Shown piece by piece: positions 17,225 through 26,267 of a stretch of 64,000 bases of DNA. Origin of the DNA: Pseudonocardia broussonetiae. Its GTDB lineage: Bacteria > Actinomycetota > Actinomycetes > Mycobacteriales > Pseudonocardiaceae. The stretch spans positions 4,285,501 through 4,349,500 of the forward strand of contig NZ_CP053564.1 in NCBI RefSeq assembly GCF_013155125.1, written 5' to 3'. Numbering within the stretch: position 1 is the first letter of the stretch; each line of letters begins with the position of its first letter. A program made the position numbers and the translations under genes. Under the pieces are notes generated by a model that made no database searches, was not told the origin of the DNA, and worked only from the letters and a program-made list of their open reading frames with translations.

Positions 17225-18088
17225 ATGGATGCCGACGAACAGAACGCGCGGCCGGTCACCGGCGCGGCCCCTACCGCTCCCGCCCCTGCGGCCCCGGGGC
17301 GGTCGTCCGTTCCCGTCTGGCTGCAGGAGCTGGAGATCCCGGTGGGGGAGCGCTCCTTCGACGATCCCCGCCACGAGCGGCTGCGCCTGTTCAGCGAGCT
17401 GCTCGGCACGTTCCTGCTGGTGCTCGTCGGGGCCGGCGGCGCCGTCGTCGGGGCCGTCAGCGACGGGCAGATCAGCCGGACCGCGGCGGTGACCGCGCCC
17501 GGCCTGACCGTGCTCGCGATCATCCTGTTCATGGGGGCCATCAGCGGCGCCCACCTGAACCCCGTGGTGAGCATCGCGTTCGCGCTGCGCGGCGACTTCC
17601 CGTGGCGGCGGGTACCCGGCTACATCCTCACGCAGCTGGTCGGGGCGGCGCTCGCCTGCCTGGTCCTGGCCGCGGTGTTCGGCCGGGTCGGCGAGCTGGG
17701 GACCACGTCGCCGGGCGCGGGGGTCACCGGCCTGCAGGCGGCCGTGATCGAGCTGCTGCTGACGGTCGGGCTGGTGAGCACGATCCTCGGCACGGCCTCG
17801 ACGGCGCAGAACGTCGGGGCGATGTCGGCCATCGGCGTCGGGGGCTACATCATCCTGGCCGGGCTGTGGTCGAGTCCGATCAGCGGCGCCTCGATGAACC
17901 CTGCGCGCTCCTTCGGCCCCGCGCTGGTCACCGGCGACTTCTCGCAGTACTGGGTGTACCTGGCCGGGCCGCTCGCCGGCGCGCTGATCGCGGTCGGGAT
18001 CGCCCGCGTGCTGCGCGGCCCCGGCGGGGACTCCGGCGGCCGGGCGGCGGCGCGCGGCCGGACGGGCCGCGACGCGACGGCCGGGTGA
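17225..18088 (+). CDS. MIP family channel (aquaporin/glycerol facilitator type)
   Basis: A 287-residue membrane channel with six transmembrane segments and both NPA-type half-helices: GAHLNPVVS (the first box has NPV instead of NPA) and GASMNPARSFGPAL. An N-terminal extension of about 45 polar residues (MDADEQNARPVTG, then LEIPVGERSFDDPRHE) precedes the first helix ELLGTFLLVLVGAGG. The Gly/Arg-rich tail is cytoplasmic. ATG 17225 is chosen because it follows an AGGACGG-like site; the longer frame from 16811 is low-complexity. It could carry water, glycerol or small neutral solutes. Its place among sulfatase genes may be incidental. Confidence 0.9.
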   Translation: MDADEQNARPVTGAAPTAPAPAAPGRSSVPVWLQELEIPVGERSFDDPRHERLRLFSELLGTFLLVLVGAGGAVVGAVSDGQISRTAAVTAPGLTVLAIILFMGAISGAHLNPVVSIAFALRGDFPWRRVPGYILTQLVGAALACLVLAAVFGRVGELGTTSPGAGVTGLQAAVIELLLTVGLVSTILGTASTAQNVGAMSAIGVGGYIILAGLWSSPISGASMNPARSFGPALVTGDFSQYWVYLAGPLAGALIAVGIARVLRGPGGDSGGRAAARGRTGRDATAG

Positions 18089-18127
18089 CCGACCGCGGCA
18101 CCGCGACCCGACCGGCGCGGTCGCGGA

Positions 18128-19060
18128 TCAGAACACGGTGGTCCAGTCGTCCTTCATGCTCGCGACGGTCCAGTCGTCCTTGTCGGCGCGGACGAGGGCC
18201 TGCTCGGCCCCGCTGGTGTAGGCGAACTCGCGGTCGGCGTCGTCGTGCAGCACGAGCAGCCGCAGGGTCGGCGTGTCCGGATGCTGCGTGAACTCCAGCA
18301 TCGCGACGTCACCGTTGGAGTTGCCACCGGCCAGGATCGGGCGCCGACCGGTCCGGTTCCAGATCCGGACCGGCTTCTCCGGACCGTCGTCGACGTAGTC
18401 GGCGGCCGGCTGGTGGGTGATCGTCCCGTGGTGGCCGTCGCTCGTGTAGGTGAACGTGCTGCTGCTGCCGATCACCCGTTCCCGCGGGATGCCGTACATG
18501 TCCCGGCTGATCGGGCGCATGAAGTCGCGACCCCCGCCGGAGACGATGTAGGTGGTGAACCCGTTGGCGCCCAGGTAGTCGAGGAGCTCGACCATCGGGG
18601 CGTAGGCGCACTCGACGTAGGAACGGCCGAGGCTGGGATGCCGCGTCCCGCGGATGAACGAGTTCGACCGCTGCTCGAACTCCTCCACGCTGATCCCGTC
18701 GTACGCGGCGAGGATGCCGCGCAGCAGCTCGCGCACGCGGGTGTCGTCACCGGCGTAGTGGTCGGTCATGAGCGTCCCGAACCAGGCGAGGTCGTTCGCC
18801 GAGACCGCCTTCCACGGCTGCTGGTCGCGCAGCTCCGGCGTCGCCGCGGCCATCTCGGCCAGCCGGCGGATGACGAAGTCGAGCTGGATCGGCATCGGCT
18901 TCTCGCACCAGAGCGTCCCGTCGTTGTCGAAGACCGCGACGCGGTCCTCGACCGGCACCGCCGCGGTCCCGTCCTCGCCGACGACGCGCCGGACGAAGGC
19001 GACGATCGCCTGCTTGGCCGGGGCGTCCCGCCAGCTCGTCAACAACTGCTCCTCGGCCAT
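18128..19060 (-). CDS. HAD-superfamily hydrolase (phosphoserine-phosphatase-like)
   Basis: A 310-residue HAD protein. Motif I is VAVFDNDGTLWCEKP (nucleophile Asp and general acid Asp in DxDGT), motif II is YIVSGGGRDF, and motif III/IV is GGNSNGDVAML; there is a C1-type cap between about 75 and 190. This group is usually annotated as haloacid dehalogenase-like or phosphoserine phosphatase-like; many are secreted, but no signal peptide is visible here. ATG 19060 has GGAGGGACG upstream. It is divergent from the broken sulfatase (199-bp gap). A sulfate- or phosphate-ester scavenging role is possible but not shown. Confidence 0.82.
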   Translation of the reverse strand: MAEEQLLTSWRDAPAKQAIVAFVRRVVGEDGTAAVPVEDRVAVFDNDGTLWCEKPMPIQLDFVIRRLAEMAAATPELRDQQPWKAVSANDLAWFGTLMTDHYAGDDTRVRELLRGILAAYDGISVEEFEQRSNSFIRGTRHPSLGRSYVECAYAPMVELLDYLGANGFTTYIVSGGGRDFMRPISRDMYGIPRERVIGSSSTFTYTSDGHHGTITHQPAADYVDDGPEKPVRIWNRTGRRPILAGGNSNGDVAMLEFTQHPDTPTLRLLVLHDDADREFAYTSGAEQALVRADKDDWTVASMKDDWTTVF

Positions 19061-19259
19061 GGTGCGTCCCTCCGCGGTCGGACATCCGGTCCCGACGAAC
19101 GAACCGGAACGCGGGAGGTCTGTCCTCACCCGCCACGCGTGAGCGCCGGACGGCCGCGGGAGCACCGGTCGGCGATCACCCCCGGCGGGTGGTCCGCAGG
19201 CTCCGCGGCCACTGCAGGCTCGGAGGTCAGGTGACGAGGCGACCACAGGAGATCCTGAC

Positions 19260-21635
19260 ATGGCATCCCGAGCGTTCCGCGGCGTGATCAACGTCGACAT
19301 CCGTGACTCGACGCCGGACTGGGCTCCGTTCGAGCCGCCCAGGGCACCCGACGGCGCGCTCAACGTCGTGTACATCGTGCTCGACGACGTCGGCTTCTCG
19401 GCCCTGTCCTGCTACGGCGGCCCGATCGCGACGCCGAACATCGACCGCATCGCCGCGGAGGGCGTCCGCTTCACGCAGTGGCACACGACGGCCCTGTGCT
19501 CACCGACGCGGTCGTGCCTGCTGACCGGACGCAACCACACGCGCAACTCGATGGCCTGCATCACCGAGGCGGCGTCGGGGTTCCCCAACGCGAGCGGGAC
19601 GATCCCGCCCGAGAACGGGATGCTGCCGGAGATCCTGGGCGAGCGCGGCTGGAACACCTACATGGTCGGCAAGTGGCACCTGTGCCCGACCGTCGAGATG
19701 AACCTGGCCGCCACCCGCCGGAACTGGCCGTCGGGCCGGGGGTTCGAGCGGTGGTACGGGTTCCTCGGGGCGGAGACGAACCAGTGGTTCCCCGACCTCG
19801 TCTACGACAACCACCCCGTGGAGCAGCCCGCGTCGCCCGAGGAGGGCTACCACCTCAGCAAGGACCTCACCGACAAGGCGATCGAGTTCATCACCGACGC
19901 CAAGACCATCGCCCCGGACAAGCCGTTCTTCCTGTAATACGCGCCCGGCGCGGCCCACGCGCCGCACCACGCGCCGAAGGAGTGGATCGAGAAGTTCCGG
20001 GGCCAGTTCGACATGGGCTACGAGGCCATGCGCGAGCAGACCCTCGCCCGGCAGAAGCAGATGGGCATCGTGCCCGCGGACACCGAACTGCCGCCGATCA
20101 ACCCGATCGGCACCCCCGAGACCCGCACCGGACCCGACGGCCAGCCGTTCCCGCCGCTGGACGTCACCCGGCCGTGGGACTCGCTCAACGACGACGAGAA
20201 GCGGCTGTTCGCGAGGATGGCCGAGGTGTACGCGGGTTTCCTGGGCCACGCCGACCACCACATCGGGCGGCTGCTGGACCACCTCGAGGAGTCGGGGCAG
20301 CGGGACAACACGCTCGTCATCGTCGTCTCCGACAACGGGGCCAGCGGCGAGGGTGGTCCCGACGGCTCGGTCAACGAGAACAAGTTCTTCAACGGCATCC
20401 CCGACGACCTGGAGTCGAACCTGGCGATGCTCGACGAGCTCGGCGGCACCAAGACCTACAGCCACTACCCCAACGGGTGGGCGATGGCGTTCAACACGCC
20501 GTTCAAGATGTGGAAGCGCTACGAGTTCAACGGCGGCACCTCGGACCCGTGCATCGTCTCCTGGCCCGCGGCCGGCGACGCGGCCGACTCGTCCGGCAAC
20601 GGCCAGCTGCGCCACCAGTACCACCACGCCATCGACCTCGTGCCGACCATCCTCGACACGCTCGGGGTGGAGCCCCCGGAGACGATCAAGGGCCACGTGC
20701 AGAGCCGGATCGACGGCGTCAGCATGCGCTACGCCATCACCGACCCGTCGGCGCCGTCGGCGCGGCAGACGCAGTTCTACTCGATGCTCGGCTCCCGCGG
20801 CATCTGGCACGACGGCTGGAAGGCCGTCACGACCCACCCCACGATCAGCGGCTGGAGCAACTTCAACAGCGACACCTGGGAGCTCTACCACACCGACACC
20901 GACCGTTCGGAGATGCACGATCTGGCGGCCGAGCAGCCCGACAAGCTCCGGGAGCTGGTCAACCTGTGGTACGCCGAGGCCGGCGACAACGGCGCCTTCC
21001 CCCTCGACGACCGGTCGGCCCTGGAGATCATCCTGACGCCGCGACCGCAGATCGCGGCGCACCGCGACCGGTACACCTACTACCCCGGCACGGCCGAGGT
21101 GCCCGAGCAGCAGGCGGTCAACGTCCGCAACCGCTCCTTCACGATCGGCGCCCAGGTCGTCATCCCGGAGGCCGGTGCCCAGGGCGTGCTGTTCGCCCAC
21201 GGCGCCCGGTTCGGCGGGCACGCCCTGTACGTGAAGGACGGTCGGCTCCACTACGTCAACAGCTTCGTCGGCCTCGTGGAGCAGAAGGTCGACGGCACCG
21301 TCGACCTGCCCACGGGTGAGGACCTGGTGCTCTCGGCCTCGTTCGACAAGGACGGCGAGGAGCCCCAGGGCGTCGCCACGGGGATCCTGTCGCTGTACCA
21401 CGCCGACCAGAAGGTCGGCGAGGGTCGCATCAGGACCCAGCCCGGCCTGTTCAGCCTGGCCGGTGAGGGCCTGTGCGTCGGGCGCGACAGCGGCGAGCCG
21501 GTGACCTCGGACTACCCCGGGGAGCACCCGTACGCGTTCACCGGCGGGACGATCACGCGCGTCGTCGTCGACGTCAGCGGCGACCCGTACGTGGACCTGG
21601 AGCGTGAGGCCCAGGCCATGATGGCCCGGGAGTAG
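19260..21635 (+). pseudogene. Second Cys-type arylsulfatase, interrupted by one in-frame TAA
   Basis: The frame encodes a 791-codon sulfatase homologous along its length to the gene at 14433. It has the formylglycine signature ALCSPTRSCLLTGRNH (Cys80), LDDVGF, GKWH and VVSDNGAS. Codon 226 (19935-19937) is TAA, in KPFFL-stop-YAPGAAHAPHH; the paralogue has a residue there (KPFYLHFCPGAAHAPHH), and a Tyr codon TAC would restore the family pattern. Downstream the frame stays open for 565 codons with normal codon use. The break is therefore recent, or a sequencing error. ATG 19260 has CAGGAGATCC upstream. The 225-residue product would lack most of the fold; an internal restart at ATG 20013 would lack the active site. 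Confidence 0.88.
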
Positions 21636-21651
21636 ACGACCCGGTGCTGCC

Positions 21652-21685
21652 CAGCCCGGCGAGGGAACCCACCCTCGCCGGGCTG
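21652..21685 (+). terminator. Strong hairpin after the sulfatase frame
   Basis: A perfect 14-bp stem (CAGCCCGGCGAGGG with CCCTCGCCGGGCTG, loop AACCCA) starts 16 bp after the sulfatase stop. There is no T tract, which is usual for high-GC actinobacteria. Confidence 0.7.
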
Positions 21686-21870
21686 CCGGTGCGGGCGCCT
21701 TCGGGAAGAGCGTCGAGAGCGAGTCGAGACCGTCGACTGCAGCATCGGTGCCGGTCCGGCCGATCGGGTGTTGTTCCGAGGAGGTCGGTCGGGACCTGCT
21801 GACGACGGACTCCGGTGCGGCGGGAGGCGGCTGGTCAGCGAGTACGTTGAAGGGTGGGGAGGGAGACCCG

Positions 21871-22356
21871 GTGACCGACAGGCCTGAGCGGTGGTGGCGG
21901 GGGGAGCTCCTGCACACCTTCCTCGCCGAGGCTGCCGGCGTGGAGATGCTCGAGTGCGCCGGGGTGCGGCTCGTCGAAGGACGGGGCGTGGAGGGCGACC
22001 GCTACGCCAACGGCATCGGGTACTACTCGCACCGACCGCACGAGGATCGGCAGGTGACGCTGATCGAGATCGAGACGCTCGAAGCCTTGGCACGCGATCA
22101 CCGGATCGACCTCGCCCCGGCCGAGACCCGCCGCAACCTGGTCACTCGCGGGGTACCGCTCAACCATCTGGTCGGTCGTCGGTTCCGGGTGGGTGAGGCG
22201 CTGCTGTACGGCGGTCGGCTGAACGTGCCGTGCAGGTACCTCGAGCGGTTGATCGACAAGCCCGTCATGGAACCGCTCATCAACAGGTCAGGTCTGAACT
22301 GCCAGGTCCTCGTCGGGGCCTGGGTCCGGCCCGGTGATGCGATGGAGGCGGGGTGA
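21871..22356 (+). CDS. MOSC domain protein
   Basis: A 161-residue single-domain MOSC protein (molybdenum cofactor sulfurase C-terminal-like). Visible signatures are VEGRGVEGDRYANGIGYYS, the family-typical RQVTLIEIETLEALA, the block ETRRNLVTRGVPLNHLVGRRFRVGEA cut at 20 residues as TRRNLVTRGVPLNHLVGRRF, and the ligand-type Cys in LNVPCRYLE. GTG 21871 follows GGAGGGAG. The next gene, an iron-sulfur flavoprotein reductase, begins 4 bp after its stop. MOSC proteins of the YiiM/YcbX/mARC group bind Moco and reduce N-hydroxylated compounds with an electron-transfer partner. The pair here may form such a two-component reductase (inference). Confidence 0.87.
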   Translation: MTDRPERWWRGELLHTFLAEAAGVEMLECAGVRLVEGRGVEGDRYANGIGYYSHRPHEDRQVTLIEIETLEALARDHRIDLAPAETRRNLVTRGVPLNHLVGRRFRVGEALLYGGRLNVPCRYLERLIDKPVMEPLINRSGLNCQVLVGAWVRPGDAMEAG

Positions 22357-22360
22357 GGGG

Positions 22361-23302
22361 GTGGCACCCCGACTGCTGATCGCAGCTCGGGTGGTCGAGG
22401 CGGTACGGGAAGCCGACGACGTGCGCTCCCTGCGCTTCGTCCCGGTGCACCGCCCGAGGTTCCCCTCCTTCCCCGGAGGTGCGCACACGATCCTGCAGCT
22501 GGCCGACGGTACCCGTCGGAGCTACTCGCTGTGCGGCGATCCGCACGACACCTCGACCTATCAGATCGCCGTGCTGCGCGAACCCGACGGACGGGGTGCG
22601 TCCCGACGGTTGCACGACGAGGTGCAGGTCGGGGACCACCTGTACCTGTCCTATCCCCAGGACGCGTTCGGACTGGATCCTGAGGCCCGACGCCACATCC
22701 TCGTGGCCGGGGGCATCGGGATCACACCACTTCTGTCGATGGTGTGCGACCTACCGCCGCAGTCGACGGCGGAGCTGCACTACTGCGTCCGGTCGCGCTC
22801 CCGGGCCGCCTTCCTCGAGCGCCTCGCCGCGCTCCCGGTCGACGTCCATCTCCACGTCGCCGACGAGGGCCGCCGACTCGACGTCGCGGCGCTGCTGGGC
22901 GTGACAGCGCCGGGAACGTCCGTCTACTGCTGTGGCCCGCAGAGGTTGATCAGTGCCGTGCGCGCGAGCACGGCCGGCCGGCCGCCCGGCACCGTGCACA
23001 TCGAATCCTTCACCGGCTTGAGCAGCGAGCGGGCCCGGCAGGGCGAGCCCTTCGAGGTCGACCTCACTCTGACGCAACGCCGCCTGGGGGTACCTGCGGA
23101 TCAGACGCTCCTCGACGTCCTGCGGGAGGTCGGCGTTCCGGTGGACGCCTCCTGCGAAGGCGGGATCTGCCGCACGTGTGTCGTCGACATCGTGGAGGGC
23201 GAGGCGATCCACCGTGACACGTGCCTGTCCGAACAGGAACGCCAGGGCGCACTGACCGCGTGCGTGTCACGCGGCCGGGGGCTGCTGCGGCTGCTGCTGT
23301 AG
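22361..23302 (+). CDS. PDR/VanB-type oxidoreductase (flavin, NAD(P)H and 2Fe-2S domains)
   Basis: A 313-residue phthalate-dioxygenase-reductase family protein. The flavin-binding barrel has RSYSLCGDP. The nucleotide-binding domain has HILVAGGIGITPLLSMV and the CCGP motif (VYCCGPQRLI). A C-terminal plant-type ferredoxin has CEGGICRTC and a fourth Cys in HRDTCLSEQE. It passes electrons from NAD(P)H to an oxygenase or reductase. GTG 22361 is 4 bp after the MOSC stop; starts at 22334 or 22337 would overlap that gene. No Rieske oxygenase is nearby, so the MOSC protein is the natural partner candidate (inference). Confidence 0.88.
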   Translation: MAPRLLIAARVVEAVREADDVRSLRFVPVHRPRFPSFPGGAHTILQLADGTRRSYSLCGDPHDTSTYQIAVLREPDGRGASRRLHDEVQVGDHLYLSYPQDAFGLDPEARRHILVAGGIGITPLLSMVCDLPPQSTAELHYCVRSRSRAAFLERLAALPVDVHLHVADEGRRLDVAALLGVTAPGTSVYCCGPQRLISAVRASTAGRPPGTVHIESFTGLSSERARQGEPFEVDLTLTQRRLGVPADQTLLDVLREVGVPVDASCEGGICRTCVVDIVEGEAIHRDTCLSEQERQGALTACVSRGRGLLRLLL

Positions 23303-23351
23303 GGACCCGGTCGTCATCACCGGCTTCCTGCCCCCGACCTGACCTCGAGGT

Positions 23352-23367
23352 GCTGCCCGAGGGCAGC
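23352..23367. terminator. Short perfect hairpin between convergent genes
   Basis: GCTGCCC-ga-GGGCAGC sits in the 96-bp gap between the reductase stop (23302) and the esterase stop (23399), where a bidirectional terminator is expected. Confidence 0.4.
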
Positions 23368-23398
23368 GTGCGCGAGGTGACACCGGCAGCAGCAGTGG

Positions 23399-24334
23399 TT
23401 ATCGGGCCCCTTCCAGAACGGCGTGGAGAGCGGTGGCGAGGTCGTCGATCAGCACGGCGCCGCTGGGCGTGGCGCCGAGGGTCCATGCGAAGCCGTGCAG
23501 CATGCCGTCGTAGCGCTTCGCGCTGACGTCGACGCCCGCGGTGCGCAGGTTGGCGGCGTAGGCCTCGCCTTCGTCGCGCAGCGGGTCGAACTCGGCGGTG
23601 GCGACGAAGGCCGGGGGCAGGCCGACGAGGTCGTCGGCGCGGGCCGGGCAGGCGAACGGTTCCTTGCCGAGTTCCTGGGCACCGAGGTAGTGCGCCCAGA
23701 ACCACTGCATGGAGCCCTTGGTGAGCAGGTAGCCCTCGCCGTTCTGCTCGTAGGACTCGGTCGTGAAGTTGAAGTCGGTCACCGGGTAGAGCAGCAGCTG
23801 CGCGGCGAGGCGGGGGCCCTGGCGGTCGCGGGCGGCGATCGCGACGGCGGCGGCGAGGTTCGCGCCGGCGCTGTCGCCGCAGGTCGCGATGCGCCCGGGG
23901 TCACCGCCCAGCTCGGCGGCGTGCTCGGCGACCCAGGCGGTCGCGGCGTAGCTGTCGTCGAAGGCGGCGGGGTAGACGTGCTCGGGCGCGAGTCGGTAGT
24001 CGACCGAGACGACGACCGCGCCGGTCCGGTTGGCGATCCGCCGGACCGGGTTGTCGCAGACGTCGAGGTCGCCGATCACCCAGCCGCCGCCGTGGAAGTA
24101 CACGATCATGGGCTTGGGCCCGTCGCCGGCGGGGGTGTAGACGCGGACGGGGATGTCCCCGGCAGGGCCGGGGATCGTCCGGTCCTCGGTCGCGATGTCC
24201 TCGGGCTCGCCCTGCAGGTCGATGAAGCCCTTGGCGGCCTCGCGGGCTTGCGGAACGGTCATGTGCTCGAACGGCGGCATTCCCGCCGCAGCGAGCGCGG
24301 CGAGCAACTGCTGGGCTTCGGGGTGGACGGGCAT
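23399..24334 (-). CDS. Alpha/beta hydrolase, hormone-sensitive-lipase family (esterase)
   Basis: A 311-residue HSL/family IV esterase. The oxyanion motif HGGG is at residues 81-84 (VYFHGGGWVIGDLD) and the nucleophile elbow is GDSAG with Ser155. The acid is likely in EFDPLRDEGE and the His in GMLHGFAW; the conserved DYRLAPEHVYPAAF lies between. It should hydrolyse short-chain carboxyl esters in the cytoplasm. ATG 24334 is in a clear coding start; the frame further upstream is low-complexity. It lies downstream of and co-oriented with the Baeyer-Villiger monooxygenase (205-bp gap). A lactone or ester from that enzyme is a plausible substrate (inference from family pairing). Confidence 0.88.
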   Translation of the reverse strand: MPVHPEAQQLLAALAAAGMPPFEHMTVPQAREAAKGFIDLQGEPEDIATEDRTIPGPAGDIPVRVYTPAGDGPKPMIVYFHGGGWVIGDLDVCDNPVRRIANRTGAVVVSVDYRLAPEHVYPAAFDDSYAATAWVAEHAAELGGDPGRIATCGDSAGANLAAAVAIAARDRQGPRLAAQLLLYPVTDFNFTTESYEQNGEGYLLTKGSMQWFWAHYLGAQELGKEPFACPARADDLVGLPPAFVATAEFDPLRDEGEAYAANLRTAGVDVSAKRYDGMLHGFAWTLGATPSGAVLIDDLATALHAVLEGAR

Positions 24335-24539
24335 GGCATCTCCGATCTGAGAGGGGCTGGGCACGAACGTCGCGGAAGGGCCACACACCAGGAAGCACTC
24401 GGCGCGCTGAACCTGGTGCAGGACGGCCCCGGCCGGAGTCCGGACCGGGACCGGTGGGGGCTGTCCCCGCGCACCACCGTGACCCTTGACGGGGGCGCGC
24501 GGGGCGGACGGCAGCTGCCGCCCGGGAGCGGTCAGCCGG

Positions 24540-26267
24540 TCACGACGCCGCTGCCGCCGAGACGACGTCGACGAACTTCGCCCGCGCGACCCCGGTGAAC
24601 TCGCCGGCCGTGGCCGCGCCGCCGGTGCCCCGCGCGAACCCGTCGTAGTCGCGGGCGGCGACCTCGTCACAGATCAACCGGTAGGTACCGACCCCGCCCA
24701 CGTACGGATAGAGGTTGCGCGGCTTGCCCGGGATGTTGGCGCCGACCCACCAGGAGTTGGCCCTCGGCAGCAGCGTCATCTGGGTGACCTCGTTGTGGTG
24801 GTCCACCCAGTCCCGCTCCGCCTCGGGCAGCGGCTCGATCGTGTCGAGGCCGTTCTCCCGGAGGTGACGCAGGCAGTCGGTGATCCAGTCCACGTGCTGC
24901 TCGATGGACACCGGCATGTTGCTCAGCACCGACGGGCTCTGCGGTCCGGTGATCATGAACAGGTTCGGGAACCCGTGGGTGGCGATGCCGAGGTAGCTCA
25001 GCGGCCCCTCCGCCCACTTCTCCTGCAGACCGAGCCCGTTCCGTCCGCGGATGCCGAGCTTGAACAGGGTTCCGGTCATCGCGTCGAAACCGGTGGCGTA
25101 GACGATGATGTCCGCCTCGTACTCCGCGTCCGCGGTACGGACCCCGGTGGGGGTGATCTCCTGGATCGGCGCCGGCCGCAGGTCCACCAGGGTCACGTTG
25201 TCCCGGTTGAACGTCTCGTAGTAGCCGTTCTCCAGCGGCGGGCGCTTGGTGAAGAACGGGTGGTCCCGCGGCGTGAGCAGCTCGGCGATCTCCGGATCGC
25301 TCACCCGCTCCCGGATCCGGGCCCGGAGGAACTCCGCGGCCGTCTCGTTCGCCTCCTCGTCGAAGAGCAGGTCGTTGAACGTCGTGCCGAGCCGGAACCC
25401 GCCGCGCTCCCAGGCCTCCTCGAAGATCTGCTGCCGCTCCTCGTCCGTGACCGACAGGGCGGTGCGGTTGGCGATGTGGTACGGGAAGCCGAAGCCCGTC
25501 TCCCGCGTCGTCTGCCAGATCTCCCGGTAGTTGTCCTTGATCTTCCGTCCGTCCTCGGCGTCCATCGGCCGGTTCCCGCCGGCGATGTCGTAGTTCGCGG
25601 TGCGCTGCAGCACGTAGACGTGCGCCGCCTGCTCCGCGATCTCCGGGATGGCCTGCACCGCCGTCGCCCCGGTACCGATGACGACGACCCGCTTGCCGGT
25701 GAAGTCCACGCCCTCGTGCGGCCAGGCACCGGTGTGGTACGAGTCGCCGCGGAAGCTGTCCCGGCCCGGGAAGTCGGGCAGGTTGGTCGTGGACAGGCAC
25801 CCGACGGCGGTGATCAGGTACGTCGCCGTGAACTGTCCGCCGTCATCGGTGCGGACCGTCCACCGGCCGCTCGCGTCGTCGTACTCCGCCGCGACGACCT
25901 TCGTGCTGAACTGGATGTCCTTGCGCAGGTCGTACCGGTCGGCGACGTGTCGCAGGTAGCTGAGGAGCTCCGGCTGGGCGGCGAAGCGCTCGCTCCAGGT
26001 CCACTCCTGGAGCAGGTCCTCCGACAGCCGATCGGAGAAGCTGTAGAAGTAGCTCTCCGAGTCGCACCGGGCGCCGGGGTACCGGTTCCAGTACCAGGTG
26101 CCGCCGACGTCGTCAGCCGCCTCGAACACCCGCGCGGAGAGGCCGAGTGTGTCCCTCAGGCGGTGCAGCATGTACAGCCCGGAGAAGCCGGCGCCGATGA
26201 CGACCGCGTCGAACTCGCCGGCCGACCTCGAGGGCGCGTCCCGCTGATCCTGTTGCTCGCTGGTCAT
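24540..26267 (-). CDS. Baeyer-Villiger flavin monooxygenase
   Basis: A 575-residue FAD/NADPH monooxygenase. The FAD Rossmann motif GAGFSG is at 25-30 and the NADPH Rossmann motif GTGATA at about 198-203. Between them is the BVMO fingerprint FRGDSYHTGAWP (172-183), matching FxGxxxHxxxW. The conserved ARCDSESYFYSFS and YATGFDAMTGTLF also fit cyclohexanone/phenylacetone monooxygenase-type proteins. It inserts oxygen into ketones to give esters or lactones. ATG 26267 follows AAGGAGAG; the open frame beyond, to 27389, is antisense of the HAD gene and rejected. The esterase downstream would complete ketone-to-acid plus alcohol conversion. Confidence 0.92.
   Translation of the reverse strand: MTSEQQDQRDAPSRSAGEFDAVVIGAGFSGLYMLHRLRDTLGLSARVFEAADDVGGTWYWNRYPGARCDSESYFYSFSDRLSEDLLQEWTWSERFAAQPELLSYLRHVADRYDLRKDIQFSTKVVAAEYDDASGRWTVRTDDGGQFTATYLITAVGCLSTTNLPDFPGRDSFRGDSYHTGAWPHEGVDFTGKRVVVIGTGATAVQAIPEIAEQAAHVYVLQRTANYDIAGGNRPMDAEDGRKIKDNYREIWQTTRETGFGFPYHIANRTALSVTDEERQQIFEEAWERGGFRLGTTFNDLLFDEEANETAAEFLRARIRERVSDPEIAELLTPRDHPFFTKRPPLENGYYETFNRDNVTLVDLRPAPIQEITPTGVRTADAEYEADIIVYATGFDAMTGTLFKLGIRGRNGLGLQEKWAEGPLSYLGIATHGFPNLFMITGPQSPSVLSNMPVSIEQHVDWITDCLRHLRENGLDTIEPLPEAERDWVDHHNEVTQMTLLPRANSWWVGANIPGKPRNLYPYVGGVGTYRLICDEVAARDYDGFARGTGGAATAGEFTGVARAKFVDVVSAAAAS

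Noticed and set aside
16873..17574. Possible minus-strand gene in the gap before the aquaporin
   Set aside because: Basic low-complexity sequence, no ribosome-binding site, and half of it is antisense to the aquaporin.
19935..19937. Programmed readthrough or recoding of the sulfatase stop
   Set aside because: The codon is TAA, not TGA or TAG, and no recoding hairpin is evident right after it; mutation or read error is simpler.
19500..21917. 805-codon open frame on the minus strand opposite the broken sulfatase
   Set aside because: It is low-complexity (Arg, Gly, Val, Leu, Asp runs), has no domain signature, and mirrors the strong third-position GC of the sulfatase frame; antisense shadow.
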